This document shows, piece by piece, positions 1-8,916 of a stretch of 64,000 nucleotides of DNA (position 1 is its first letter; the number at the start of each line of letters is the position of its first letter). A program made the translations under genes and the position numbers. Source of the DNA: Deltaproteobacteria bacterium (GTDB lineage Bacteria > Myxococcota_C > UBA6777); assembly GCA_002731275.1 (NCBI GenBank), contig PCBK01000092.1, positions 1 through 64,000 of the forward strand, written 5' to 3'. The notes beneath the pieces were generated by a model, which was not told where the DNA came from, searched no databases, and was given only the letters and a program-made list of their open reading frames with translations.

Positions 1-176
1 CGCTCTCGAAGAGTAATACAACAACACAAACAAAAACAAAAAGTTGCCCACTAACTCGCCCCTGAAGAAGCGAGACTGCGTGGGCTTGATCTCGTTCAAT
101 GGCCAAAGTTATCCAATTTCACTCAATGGCTCTCATTCCATCGCCCTTCTCAAAGCGCACATGAGAGGATACTATC

Positions 177-938
177 ATGTTCATTACAAAGAAGAACCCA
201 AGCAAACTCTACCTCTTCCACATCCCCATCATGCTCACCATATTTGGTTTGATCTTCGCACTGGCAGGTGGCGCTGCGGTCTACTACACTCTCTCGACAT
301 ACACAACCACCTGTAAAAAAGAATCATCATCCGCGAAGTCCGCCACATGCAGTATCAAAGGGATCCTGCTAGGGCTCACGATCGATGAAAGAGAAATCAA
401 GCAGGTCTACTCACTCGGTCTCAGAATGAAGAGGGACAGTGAAGACAACACCTTCACTTACAACATCACGCTCCTTACCAAAAAAGGACGTAAAGAGATC
501 AACAGCCTCTACACTTCAGGCGAGGTTCCCAAAAAAAGAACCATCAACCACTTTGACGAGTGGCTGGAAAAAGGCCGCGAACCCACCTTCTCGTTTACAC
601 AATCACCGAGCCTGCTCTCTCACCTCGTGTGGCTGTTCTTCTTCGCAGGTGTGGGGATTCTCATGTTCGCACGAGTCATCAGTGTCCGCTTTGACCGCGC
701 AAGAGGTCGATGCACCATTCGCTCTTGGGGACTCACTGGTAAAAAGACCGAACATATCCCTCTTCAATCCATCCTAAACGCTTTCGTCGAAATCAACGCG
801 GACAGCGACGGCGACACCTACAGAGTGGCAATACGACTTCACGACCGCTCGGTACCTCTGATGGAGGTGTATAGTTCGGGTATCTCCGGAAAAGAAAAGC
901 ACGCTGACGCGATCAATCTCTTCCTCTCAAACCTCTGA
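177..938 (+). CDS. Hypothetical two-helix membrane protein
   Basis: I do not recognise a named family. The 253-residue product has a hydrophobic segment at about residues 11-40 and another at about 150-168. They flank a polar domain of roughly 110 residues with two cysteines (46 and 58). After the second helix comes a short basic stretch and a C-terminal domain of about 80 residues rich in beta-type sequence, ending in a charged helix. This layout resembles small DUF3592- or PH-like membrane proteins, but that is only a resemblance. The start is supported by GAGAGGA eight bases before the ATG. It stands alone: the next gene begins about 100 bases downstream with its own ribosome binding site. 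The first 176 bases of the window hold no gene I can support. Confidence 0.7.
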   Translation: MFITKKNPSKLYLFHIPIMLTIFGLIFALAGGAAVYYTLSTYTTTCKKESSSAKSATCSIKGILLGLTIDEREIKQVYSLGLRMKRDSEDNTFTYNITLLTKKGRKEINSLYTSGEVPKKRTINHFDEWLEKGREPTFSFTQSPSLLSHLVWLFFFAGVGILMFARVISVRFDRARGRCTIRSWGLTGKKTEHIPLQSILNAFVEINADSDGDTYRVAIRLHDRSVPLMEVYSSGISGKEKHADAINLFLSNL

Positions 939-1042
939 CCCACACAAAACCACTTCTCTTTCCCCCCTTCAGCGAACCGACTCCGGGACATTGTCGTCCA
1001 AAGACCAGAACACGATCATGTCCAGCGAGCGTCAGGAGTCTC

Positions 1043-1762
1043 ATGCCCAGTCCAACATTCCAATTCAAGCAATTCACGATCCACCACGACAGATGCGCGA
1101 TGAAGGTCGGTACGGACGGTGTCCTGCTCGGCGCATGGGTCGACCTCCATGGATGTCAGCGCATCCTCGACGTTGGCACAGGCTCTGGGCTGATCGCGCT
1201 CATGCTCGCCCAACGAAGTGAAGCACACATCGACGCTATCGAGGTCGACACAGATGCCGTCCAGCAAGCTCGCGAGAACGTCCAACGTTCACCTTGGCCC
1301 ACACAGGTGGACGTGTTGGAACAAAGCCTTCAGGATTATGCACAACAACACAGTTACGATCTGATCGTCTCCAATCCCCCTTTCTTCCAACCCACACAAA
1401 GCAACACCAAACAACAACGTCGCACAGCCCGCCATCAGGACTCCCTAACACCAGCAGAACTCGTACAGCATGCGAGTCAATTGCTGCGAGCCAATGGGCA
1501 GCTTTCTGCGATCTACCCCACACAAGAGTACGCGGACTTTGCTTCTCTTGCCGCACAACACGGTTTTGTGTGTAGACGGACACTTCACGTCAAAGGACGC
1601 GATTACAAACCCGTCAAACGTGTCCTCTCGCAGTGGAGCCTCACACCAGATGCAAGAGACAGCGAATGCCATGAAGAGACCTTGATCATTGAAAATCACG
1701 AACGACACGACTACACTCCTGCCTACCGTGCGCTGACACGAGACTTTTATCTACGCTTTTAG
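1043..1762 (+). CDS. trmN6: tRNA1(Val) (adenine(37)-N6)-methyltransferase
   Basis: The product is predicted to methylate N6 of A37 beside the anticodon of tRNA1(Val) with S-adenosylmethionine, in the cytoplasm. The 239-residue sequence has the N-terminal block 'MKVGTDGVLLGAW' typical of TrmN6/YfiC. Motif I is DVGTGSG, and the catalytic tetrapeptide NPPF (in 'SNPPFF') marks amino-group N-methyltransferases. Length fits the family. AGGAG lies a few bases before the ATG. It is followed after 12 bases by cmoA and then cmoB, so three tRNA anticodon-loop modification genes form an apparent operon. NPPF is shared by other N6-adenine methyltransferases, but the N-terminal block makes TrmN6 the best call. 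Confidence 0.88.
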   Translation: MPSPTFQFKQFTIHHDRCAMKVGTDGVLLGAWVDLHGCQRILDVGTGSGLIALMLAQRSEAHIDAIEVDTDAVQQARENVQRSPWPTQVDVLEQSLQDYAQQHSYDLIVSNPPFFQPTQSNTKQQRRTARHQDSLTPAELVQHASQLLRANGQLSAIYPTQEYADFASLAAQHGFVCRRTLHVKGRDYKPVKRVLSQWSLTPDARDSECHEETLIIENHERHDYTPAYRALTRDFYLRF

Positions 1763-1774
1763 AAGGAAACACCG

Positions 1775-2530
1775 ATGTCTTCGACAGAATCCCCCAAGCT
1801 CTATCTCGACTCCGAAAAAGATGAGCTGTTCGAGCGTGGCCCATGGCCCAAACCGTTCGCGTTTAACCAGGAAGTAGCCCGTGTCTTTGACGACATGGTC
1901 TCGCGCTCTGTCCCCCTCTACCACGAAGTCCTGACAGCAGCGGCCCACTGGACTCGTTCCTACGTGCAACCTGATACAAAGGTGATCGACCTGGGCTGCT
2001 CGACAGGGACGTACATGGAGCTGCTTGGCCGTTTCCTGAAGGCCCCCACACATCTCGTCGGTGTCGACAACTCAGCATCGATGCTGGAGAAAGCAGAGGA
2101 GAAGCTCAAGGATATCGCGCAACGTCACACTGTCAGCCTACATTGCCAAGACGCCAGCGAAACGGACTTCTCGGACAGCAGCGTTGTGATCATGAATTAC
2201 ACCTTACAATTCCTCCCCATGGATCAACGCCCCTCACTGCTCCAATCGATCGCAGAAGGTCTTCGCCCCGGTGGTTTGTTATTCCTCAGTGAAAAAGTCA
2301 AATCCCCCTGCCCAAGGTTCCAAGAGACCATCACCCACCACTACGAGGCCTTTAAGGAGTTCAATGGTTACGCACGGACCGAGATCGAGCGCAAAAAAGA
2401 AGCTCTCGAGCACGTTCTCGTACCATACACACAAAGACAACTCACAGAGCTGCTCTACAAAGCGGGCTTCTCACAAGTGGACATCCTGCTCAAGATGCAT
2501 AACTTCGTGAGCTTTATCGCGCTCAAATAA
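1775..2530 (+). CDS. cmoA: Carboxy-S-adenosyl-L-methionine synthase CmoA
   Basis: CmoA converts S-adenosylmethionine and prephenate to carboxy-S-adenosylmethionine, the donor CmoB uses to make 5-carboxymethoxyuridine at tRNA wobble position 34. The 251-residue protein shows the family's opening pattern (acidic start, then 'FNQEVARVFDDMVSRSVP'), SAM motif I 'VIDLGCSTGTYM' and the downstream 'MNYTLQFLP' block. Length matches characterised CmoA proteins. The start has AAGGAAA about eight bases upstream. Position between trmN6 and cmoB supports the assignment strongly, because CmoA and CmoB act in sequence on the same nucleoside. Other class I methyltransferases share the fold, but the pairing with cmoB makes an alternative unlikely. 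Confidence 0.92.
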   Translation: MSSTESPKLYLDSEKDELFERGPWPKPFAFNQEVARVFDDMVSRSVPLYHEVLTAAAHWTRSYVQPDTKVIDLGCSTGTYMELLGRFLKAPTHLVGVDNSASMLEKAEEKLKDIAQRHTVSLHCQDASETDFSDSSVVIMNYTLQFLPMDQRPSLLQSIAEGLRPGGLLFLSEKVKSPCPRFQETITHHYEAFKEFNGYARTEIERKKEALEHVLVPYTQRQLTELLYKAGFSQVDILLKMHNFVSFIALK

Positions 2531-2554
2531 GACTGAAGATCAAAGGACCCCCCC

Positions 2555-3547
2555 ATGAATGCACCTCTGCCACTCGAAGATTTAGGCTACATCGCACCTG
2601 ACTATCTCGAACAATGTGAGCTTCAAGAAGCCGAGCAGATCCGTACACTTCGGGCCGAACGTCAGGCCAATCTCTTCGCTGAACGCTTCGCGTGTTACAA
2701 AGACGCAGTCAAGAACGTCTCCGATCTGCGGCCTTCTGTCGTCGATCTCGACACGGCTTCGCTCCAGATAGGCCGCGCAGAAGATCTATCAGATGACCAA
2801 AAACGGCGACTTGATGAGACCCTCGATGTCTTCTGTCCCTGGAAAAAAGGTCCCTTTTCGTGCTTTGGAGTCGATATAGACGCGGAGTGGCGCTCAGATT
2901 GGAAGTGGGATCGTGTCTTTGCACACTCTCCGCCTCTTGAGGGCAAACGCATCGCAGACATCGGCTGCCACAATGGATACTTTATGTTCCGTATGGCCGC
3001 ACATAACCCACAATTTGTCGTCGGCATCGAACCATATCCCAAAAACCAATGGATGTTCCAACTCTTCCAACAGTGGCTACAATTGGACAACATCCACTTT
3101 GATCTTCTCGGCGTCGAACACATGGATCTCTTTGAAGGATGCTTTGATGTGATCTACTGCTTGGGAATTTTATACCATCATACCGATCCTGTCGGCCTGT
3201 TGAGAAAGATGCGCTATGCGCTCGCGCCAGGGGGCACCTTGATCGTCGACTGCCAAGGCATTCCAGGTGATCAACCCGTCTCACTCGTCCCACGCAAACG
3301 ATACGCTAAAGCACGAGGGATCTGGAATCTTCCAACACAGTCCTGCCTCGAACATTGGATCGTCCGCTCCGGCTACGCAAATGTCGAGACCTTCTTCTCA
3401 GAGCCGCTGTCCATCGAAGAACAACGCAGAACGAAATGGGCTGATATCGAAAGTCTGCGGGACTTTCTCGACATCAAAGATATCACCAAAACAGTCGAAG
3501 GCTACCCCGCCCCCTGGCGCCACTATGTCAAGGCCAAACGCGGCTAG
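2555..3547 (+). CDS. cmoB: tRNA U34 carboxymethyltransferase CmoB
   Basis: CmoB transfers the carboxymethyl group of carboxy-SAM to 5-hydroxyuridine at tRNA position 34, giving cmo5U and extending wobble decoding. The 330-residue protein carries the diagnostic block 'DAEWRSDWKWDRV', SAM motif 'IADIGCHNGYFM', and 'IYCLGILYHHTDPV' further on, all at positions usual for CmoB. The start follows AAAGGA and a run of C. It closes the trmN6-cmoA-cmoB operon. The 227 bases after it, before the next gene, hold no further gene; the only notable element is a 12-bp palindrome at 3633-3644 of unknown meaning. Confidence 0.93.
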   Translation: MNAPLPLEDLGYIAPDYLEQCELQEAEQIRTLRAERQANLFAERFACYKDAVKNVSDLRPSVVDLDTASLQIGRAEDLSDDQKRRLDETLDVFCPWKKGPFSCFGVDIDAEWRSDWKWDRVFAHSPPLEGKRIADIGCHNGYFMFRMAAHNPQFVVGIEPYPKNQWMFQLFQQWLQLDNIHFDLLGVEHMDLFEGCFDVIYCLGILYHHTDPVGLLRKMRYALAPGGTLIVDCQGIPGDQPVSLVPRKRYAKARGIWNLPTQSCLEHWIVRSGYANVETFFSEPLSIEEQRRTKWADIESLRDFLDIKDITKTVEGYPAPWRHYVKAKRG

Positions 3548-3774
3548 GCTCCATTCGGTATAGGCGAAACATCCAGGTCAAATCCTCCGACACAGACTAT
3601 GCCGACGACTCACGACGCAACAAGGTCTCGCAACAAGCGCTTGTAGACGTTCAACCCTCCGAACTCTTTCTTGCCTCCAACGGTCCAAGGCTATTGCAGT
3701 TTCCACACTCTAAGGCTATACATATACTATTCACACATGGTCGTTTGTACTCAACTTCAAACAAGGATCAAACC

Positions 3775-4827
3775 ATGGAATTACCGATACATAGAAAGCC
3801 TCTATTGTATGTGACTTTGGTGATCGCAGCCCTCTTTGCGATCTATCTCTCGACGTTCACTCACGCCCGCTCTCTCGACGCTTACTTTCCAAAAGTTCCG
3901 AGCTTCCCAGAGCTGACCCACAGCGCGACATACTCACTCAACACTCCGCCAGGAAAACGCTTTGACGCGTCTGGCCTGGCTTACGACACACGCACAAAAA
4001 GATTGTTCACGATCAACGACAAGCTCGACCATCTCGATATTTTTTCGATCACACTTGGCAAGAAAAAGGGTGCGTTTGACTACCCGGCCTCTCTCAAACG
4101 TGCGCTGCGCGGCAAAGACACTTATCCACACAAAGGAAAAGGTTCTTGGCATAGCACCCTCGACACAGAGGGGATCGCTCGCTGCGGAGCGTACTTTTAC
4201 ATGATGTCTGAACGCAAAAGCCTCGTGTACAGAGTCCACGCAAAGACCGGCAAAACAACACATCACCTGCTCGCCTACAAGACCTACAGAGCGCAACATC
4301 CCAAACAAACAAAGAAGTGGAAAGCGCTCGACCGATTCGCCAACGCAGGATTCGAAGGCATCGCCTGCTCACAGAAACATCAGGCGCTCTATCTGATCAA
4401 AGAGCGTGGTCCTCGCTTCATCCTCGTGACCAACATGCCGACGGGGACAACACACTCTCCCCTGACGATCAAAACACACTTTGACACGCCTCACCTCGGC
4501 TTGCCCCAGAAAGTTGCAGGCAGGACTTGCCCTCCGGACTTTGGCGGTGCAGCGGTCTTTGGCGACTTTTTATACGTCCTATACCGAAACGCTCGCGCCA
4601 TCCAAAAGGTCGATCTGAAGACCTTCAAAACAGTCGCGACACAAAGCTTCGCCAAGACCGTGAAGAACCTGTATACACGAGACAAACCGTATGGCTTCGC
4701 GGAGGGCATCGTGGTGACCCAAGCGAACATCTACTTGATCTTTGACAACAACGCACGCGCACGCATCAACCAACCAAAGAATCGACAACCAGCCCTCCTC
4801 GCCTTCACACGTCCGAAAGATTTTTAA
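3775..4827 (+). CDS. Membrane-anchored phytase-like/SdiA-regulated-like beta-propeller protein
   Basis: The 350-residue protein has one N-terminal hydrophobic segment (about residues 10-28, signal anchor or uncleaved signal), so most of it should lie outside the cytoplasmic membrane. The rest has short beta repeats. It includes 'FDASGLAYD', 'LFTINDK', 'DTEGIAR' and 'GFEGIACS', a pattern seen in 'esterase-like activity of phytase' and SdiA-regulated propeller families. I see no catalytic residues that fix a reaction, so substrate is unknown. I chose the ATG at 3775 because AAGGA lies seven bases upstream; an in-frame start 81 bases earlier adds residues that look non-coding. It appears to be a single-gene unit. 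Confidence 0.72.
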   Translation: MELPIHRKPLLYVTLVIAALFAIYLSTFTHARSLDAYFPKVPSFPELTHSATYSLNTPPGKRFDASGLAYDTRTKRLFTINDKLDHLDIFSITLGKKKGAFDYPASLKRALRGKDTYPHKGKGSWHSTLDTEGIARCGAYFYMMSERKSLVYRVHAKTGKTTHHLLAYKTYRAQHPKQTKKWKALDRFANAGFEGIACSQKHQALYLIKERGPRFILVTNMPTGTTHSPLTIKTHFDTPHLGLPQKVAGRTCPPDFGGAAVFGDFLYVLYRNARAIQKVDLKTFKTVATQSFAKTVKNLYTRDKPYGFAEGIVVTQANIYLIFDNNARARINQPKNRQPALLAFTRPKDF

Positions 4828-5023
4828 ACCTCCCTGTATTCTTTCGGGAATACCCAAACCACTCCATGTGTTTTGATCACGTTGGCACTTACATGTGACG
4901 ACAAACACACACGTAAAACAACACAAAACATCATATACACCGACACCTCGAATACACAGAGCGCGTTCGGTTTGGTCGCTGGAAGAAAACAACGCGAACA
5001 CACGTTGTCTTCACAGCTGCATC

Positions 5024-8000
5024 ATGGATACCATTATGAGACCACTCAACACACTGCTCCAAGTCGTGCAAACGCTCATTTTGATGCCAGGCACACTTCT
5101 TATGAGGTTCCTCTCCACCCTCACCCCCTATCTTCGGATGACCACAGGAGCGGCGAGCTTCCTCTTCTTCTCTCTCTATCTGTCCGGACTCTTTGCGCTC
5201 ACCTGGACACAAATCGCTTCACAAACATTGTTATTTGGTGTGGGAACGGGGCTCTTTGTCTTGTGCCTCGGGATCTGCTGGCTCAACCTGAACATCCACA
5301 AAGAAAAAAAACAGCTCATCGAAGGACAGCTCCACCAAGACGAAACAAAGTGGCTTAAAGATGACAAGCACCTGACACAAGGTAGTAACCTCGTCGCGCA
5401 CGTCTTCTTGTTTCTCTCGATCATCGCGATGTTATGGTTGAGCGCCAAATTTACAGGCGAACGCTTCTTTACACCAGCCTCGACATCTCTAAAAGTCTGG
5501 ACTCTGTACACCCTCGATTTACTCTTGAAAGCCACTCTCTTTGACATTCCAGAGATCTATCAGCTCAATCTCATCCAGATCAAACACGTCGGTTTTTGGG
5601 GAAGCACCATCGTCTTTGCGACCCGCTTCATTATCCTCGCCCTGCTCGTCACTGCGCTCCTGCGCTGGCGAGAACTTATCCAACTGCTCGACAGGACAGC
5701 GAGTATGGCAGAGGTCAACATGGCGCTCTCCAAACAACGACTGGCGATGATATTAGAACAATACCCAACGCAAACAGCTCGACTATGCCGATGGGTACAC
5801 GCTCCCAAGTGGAAGCCAAAGACGGAGAGTCGAGAGGCGATCCTCGAAGTGCTCGGTACAACAGAGCCTTCATTGAGCCTTGATGCGCTCTGTCAACCTA
5901 TCCAAGAGGTCGAAGACGACAGGATCCAGATCGCCGCGATGAAGGGACTCGCAGCGCTCTCACCTCCGCCCGTCGAGACCATCCTCCCCATACTTGTCGA
6001 AAAACGAACGGCATCACAGAGCAAAGCGTGGATGGCACAATACTGCGCGACACTCGCGCAATGGAAGACCACCTCTTGCCTCAAAGAGCTCGACGATATC
6101 GCACGAAATCATCACGATGTGGAGATCAAGAGTGTTGGGCTCGCGGCGCTTGGACAATCAGGCTCAGTCGAAGCCATCCCGCTGCTCCAAGAGGTGATGT
6201 TTGGTGGCCACTACAGCAAAGAAGAGCGCTTCGCGGCCAAAGACGCTATCCTCCACATCAACACCATCACAACAGATTTTCGCGAAAAACTTCACGACGC
6301 GCTCGTCCACTCATCGTTTCCAGATAACAGGCGCTTCGCAGGCATTGTGCTTGAAGGCATCCCAGATCCAGAGAGCTACGAAGTGCTCACACAACGATTG
6401 CACAGTGAAGAAGATCCCCACGCGATGGTCTACATCATTCAGGCACTCGCAGCGATCGCGTACACCCTCACGACACAAGACCTTCCCGCAGAAGTTCGCA
6501 AACAACATATCGCCAACACACTCCATCCCACAGCAGAGCATCGACTCTACCAGACATTTCGCGCGCTGGTTTTCGACGAAGAGTGCTCCATTTTTGTCCG
6601 CATCACAGCGCTCCAAGCCTTCGCAGACTTTATAGGGCTTTGGGTCCTCCTACGTGAACAAGCCTCGCCACCTGAACAAGCAATGTGCCCAACAGCACAC
6701 GAGACTCTTTCGTTTCTAAAACAATGCCAACGTCACCCCGACCCACAGATCATTGACGTCGCACGAGACACCTACAAGCGATGTCCAGACCTCTTCAAAG
6801 AGAGCTTTGAACAGCCATCTAACACGACACGACCGGACAAAGCACAACAAGAGACAGCTCCTGCATATGCAGCACTCCAGCTCGAACACCTCCCAACGCT
6901 CGAAGAATACCCAACCCTGTGCAAGCAACTCTACGAAGAACGAGAACCTGCACACCGGGAAGAGATCATCCAAAAGCTCAGTGTTCTCGCGTATACACTC
7001 AGTAAAGAGCCAATGACTTTCGACTGGTTCAAACAGATCGCGACGTTACGTCCCTCAATGACAGACTTCAAAACCAACGAAACGCTCCGCCAAATCGTCG
7101 AAAATAAAGATGCCCCGATGTCCCTTCGCTTAACCGCTCTACAGTCTTTTGCAGATCTTATCCATATTTGGAGCGTACTCGCAGAGTCATACGCAAAAGA
7201 GAAAGACCCCCACCTCCCACACAGCAACGAGACCCTCGCGTTCATAACATCATGCCAACAGCACAACTCTCCGGAGATATCTTCAATGGCTACGGAGACG
7301 TATCACCGTTGCCCACAACGATACCTTGATCGATTCGAACACCCCGAGAATGAAGAGTTGGAGCTGCGTCGCATGTGTACGACCGCTGCAGGTGTCACAG
7401 TCTATGAAAACATGAACGCGCAGCGCCCTCCTCGTGCATTTCCAAAACAAGTGATATCAGATAAGACCCTCCAAACAACCTCTCACTCCATAAAGGATAC
7501 GGTCCCCTCAACGCCTTCTCCGCTGCTTGCGAATGGATACACTCCCTCGACGCTGACCGAAGACGACTGGGCACGAGAAGAAGAGACGACCTGTACACTC
7601 TCCAGTCCAGGCTCGACACTCTCACAGGAGCGAAAGGTCGAATTCAACACGTCAGTGCTCTCAGACCTGCGTCCAACAACACCAGAACCACCCAAAGCTC
7701 CTATCGCCTTTCACGGCTTCTACGAAACACCAGACGCAATCCAGTCCTCCCAAGCTCAACCGATAGACAGGCAAGGACAAACACCGGAGAGCATCCCACC
7801 TTCGTTTTTGCGGCTCTCGGTGCCTTTGCGTGAGCGATATACCTATCTCAAGACAGTCTCAGAAGGCGAAGTCTCCAGCGTCTTCCAGGTCTTCGATACT
7901 GTTGATGGGCAAAAGAAAGCCCTCAAATACGCCAGTACACAAGAAGAAGTGCTCAAAGGTGCACTGCTTCGGGAGATGAAGGGACTTTCCGACTGCGCAG

Positions 8001-8641
8001 GGACAGGCATCCTCAAGCCACTCGAATCGTACCCAGATGAACCTTGTTTTACGCTACCTTGGATGGCACATGAGACATTGTTCAGACACATGCAAAATAG
8101 ACGTCGGAGCCAGCGCCCTTTCTCGACGGAGGAGATCACAAACATCGTACGACAGCTCAAAACGACGCTCTCAGCGATGCACGCGCTGCACTGGTACCAC
8201 GGTGATATCAAACCAGAGAATATCTTCTATGTGGACGGAAATATCCAACTCTTCGATATGGACACTGCCAGGATGTTTGGTGCGGGCGAACGTCCCCTTG
8301 AGACACTTCGCCTTCCGCTTGGGACGCCCTACTACATGGCCCCAGAACAAGTCCACCAGAGCAAACAGATCGATCAGCGCATTGACGTCTACGCTGTCGG
8401 AATCTTGATTTACGAACTGTTCGTTGGAAAGCTCCCTCTAGGAATGCACCCCCCACGTATCTCAGAGCTTCGACCAAACCTTCCAAAGGCCATTGATGCG
8501 TTCCTTGAGAAGGCAACAGCTTACCACCCCAATGACCGATACCAGCAACTCGACGAGCTTTGGATACACTTCAGAGGTGCTCTCCTTCCAAAGACCACAC
8601 AAGACCAACCAACATTGACCTCTTCTACCACTCGCCACTGA
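5024..8641 (+). CDS. Membrane HEAT-repeat protein with C-terminal Hanks-type kinase domain
   Basis: The product (about 1205 residues) starts with a hydrophobic region of several helices (roughly residues 25-100 and 130-230). A long HEAT-like alpha-repeat region follows to about residue 770, then a low-complexity linker and a kinase domain from about 937 to 1190. Kinase features are an Ala-Leu-Lys lysine (K968), HGDIKPEN in place of HRDLKPEN (H1059 to N1066), DMD in place of DFG (D1078) and MAPEQ. The glycine loop is degenerate ('SEGEVSSVF'). Lys, catalytic Asp and metal Asp remain, so activity is possible but reduced activity or a scaffold role is also plausible. Putting the kinase after the membrane region and repeats reverses the usual order. 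The start is uncertain: 5024 is an ATG with a weak ribosome site, and an in-frame GTG lies at 4895. Confidence 0.8.
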   Translation: MDTIMRPLNTLLQVVQTLILMPGTLLMRFLSTLTPYLRMTTGAASFLFFSLYLSGLFALTWTQIASQTLLFGVGTGLFVLCLGICWLNLNIHKEKKQLIEGQLHQDETKWLKDDKHLTQGSNLVAHVFLFLSIIAMLWLSAKFTGERFFTPASTSLKVWTLYTLDLLLKATLFDIPEIYQLNLIQIKHVGFWGSTIVFATRFIILALLVTALLRWRELIQLLDRTASMAEVNMALSKQRLAMILEQYPTQTARLCRWVHAPKWKPKTESREAILEVLGTTEPSLSLDALCQPIQEVEDDRIQIAAMKGLAALSPPPVETILPILVEKRTASQSKAWMAQYCATLAQWKTTSCLKELDDIARNHHDVEIKSVGLAALGQSGSVEAIPLLQEVMFGGHYSKEERFAAKDAILHINTITTDFREKLHDALVHSSFPDNRRFAGIVLEGIPDPESYEVLTQRLHSEEDPHAMVYIIQALAAIAYTLTTQDLPAEVRKQHIANTLHPTAEHRLYQTFRALVFDEECSIFVRITALQAFADFIGLWVLLREQASPPEQAMCPTAHETLSFLKQCQRHPDPQIIDVARDTYKRCPDLFKESFEQPSNTTRPDKAQQETAPAYAALQLEHLPTLEEYPTLCKQLYEEREPAHREEIIQKLSVLAYTLSKEPMTFDWFKQIATLRPSMTDFKTNETLRQIVENKDAPMSLRLTALQSFADLIHIWSVLAESYAKEKDPHLPHSNETLAFITSCQQHNSPEISSMATETYHRCPQRYLDRFEHPENEELELRRMCTTAAGVTVYENMNAQRPPRAFPKQVISDKTLQTTSHSIKDTVPSTPSPLLANGYTPSTLTEDDWAREEETTCTLSSPGSTLSQERKVEFNTSVLSDLRPTTPEPPKAPIAFHGFYETPDAIQSSQAQPIDRQGQTPESIPPSFLRLSVPLRERYTYLKTVSEGEVSSVFQVFDTVDGQKKALKYASTQEEVLKGALLREMKGLSDCAGTGILKPLESYPDEPCFTLPWMAHETLFRHMQNRRRSQRPFSTEEITNIVRQLKTTLSAMHALHWYHGDIKPENIFYVDGNIQLFDMDTARMFGAGERPLETLRLPLGTPYYMAPEQVHQSKQIDQRIDVYAVGILIYELFVGKLPLGMHPPRISELRPNLPKAIDAFLEKATAYHPNDRYQQLDELWIHFRGALLPKTTQDQPTLTSSTTRH

Positions 8642-8708
8642 GCGCATCAAGACTCCCCCTCAAAAAAAAAAGCAATTCAAAATCATACAGATCTATTTTT
8701 TATGACCA

Positions 8709-8771
8709 TTTTTTTCATTTTGTGGGGAACACTTTTTGGTGTGATTGACACTACCCTTGCCAAACACTTGA
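8709..8771 (+). promoter_or_regulatory. Putative ECF-sigma promoter of the WD40 lipoprotein gene
   Basis: The block reads T7-CAT, then GGGGAAC at 8724-8730, then GACACTACCC at 8747-8756, then CCAAACACTTGA. The same elements with identical spacing occur at 11594-11656 in front of the ECF sigma gene. GGAAC followed after 16 bases by a second conserved box is the usual form of an ECF promoter, with GGAAC as -35. The T-run upstream could act as an UP element. Transcription would begin about 130-140 bases before the ATG at 8917. The 275-base gap 8642-8916 otherwise holds nothing I recognise. Confidence 0.65.
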
Positions 8772-8916
8772 GCTCTGAACAAAAGGTGCTCACGCCACCT
8801 TTTTGAACGATATATTTTACACACTAGACAATCATCTCTATCACCCATCTTCCCATTCACAAACCACCGACGTAGTGGTATGCTATGGGAGCTTTACGTC
8901 ATCCAAAGGAATATCC

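Noticed and set aside
4895-5023. Extended GTG start for the HEAT-repeat kinase protein
   Set aside because: The extra 43 residues are Arg/Thr-rich and look intergenic. Not excluded, since neither start has a strong ribosome site.
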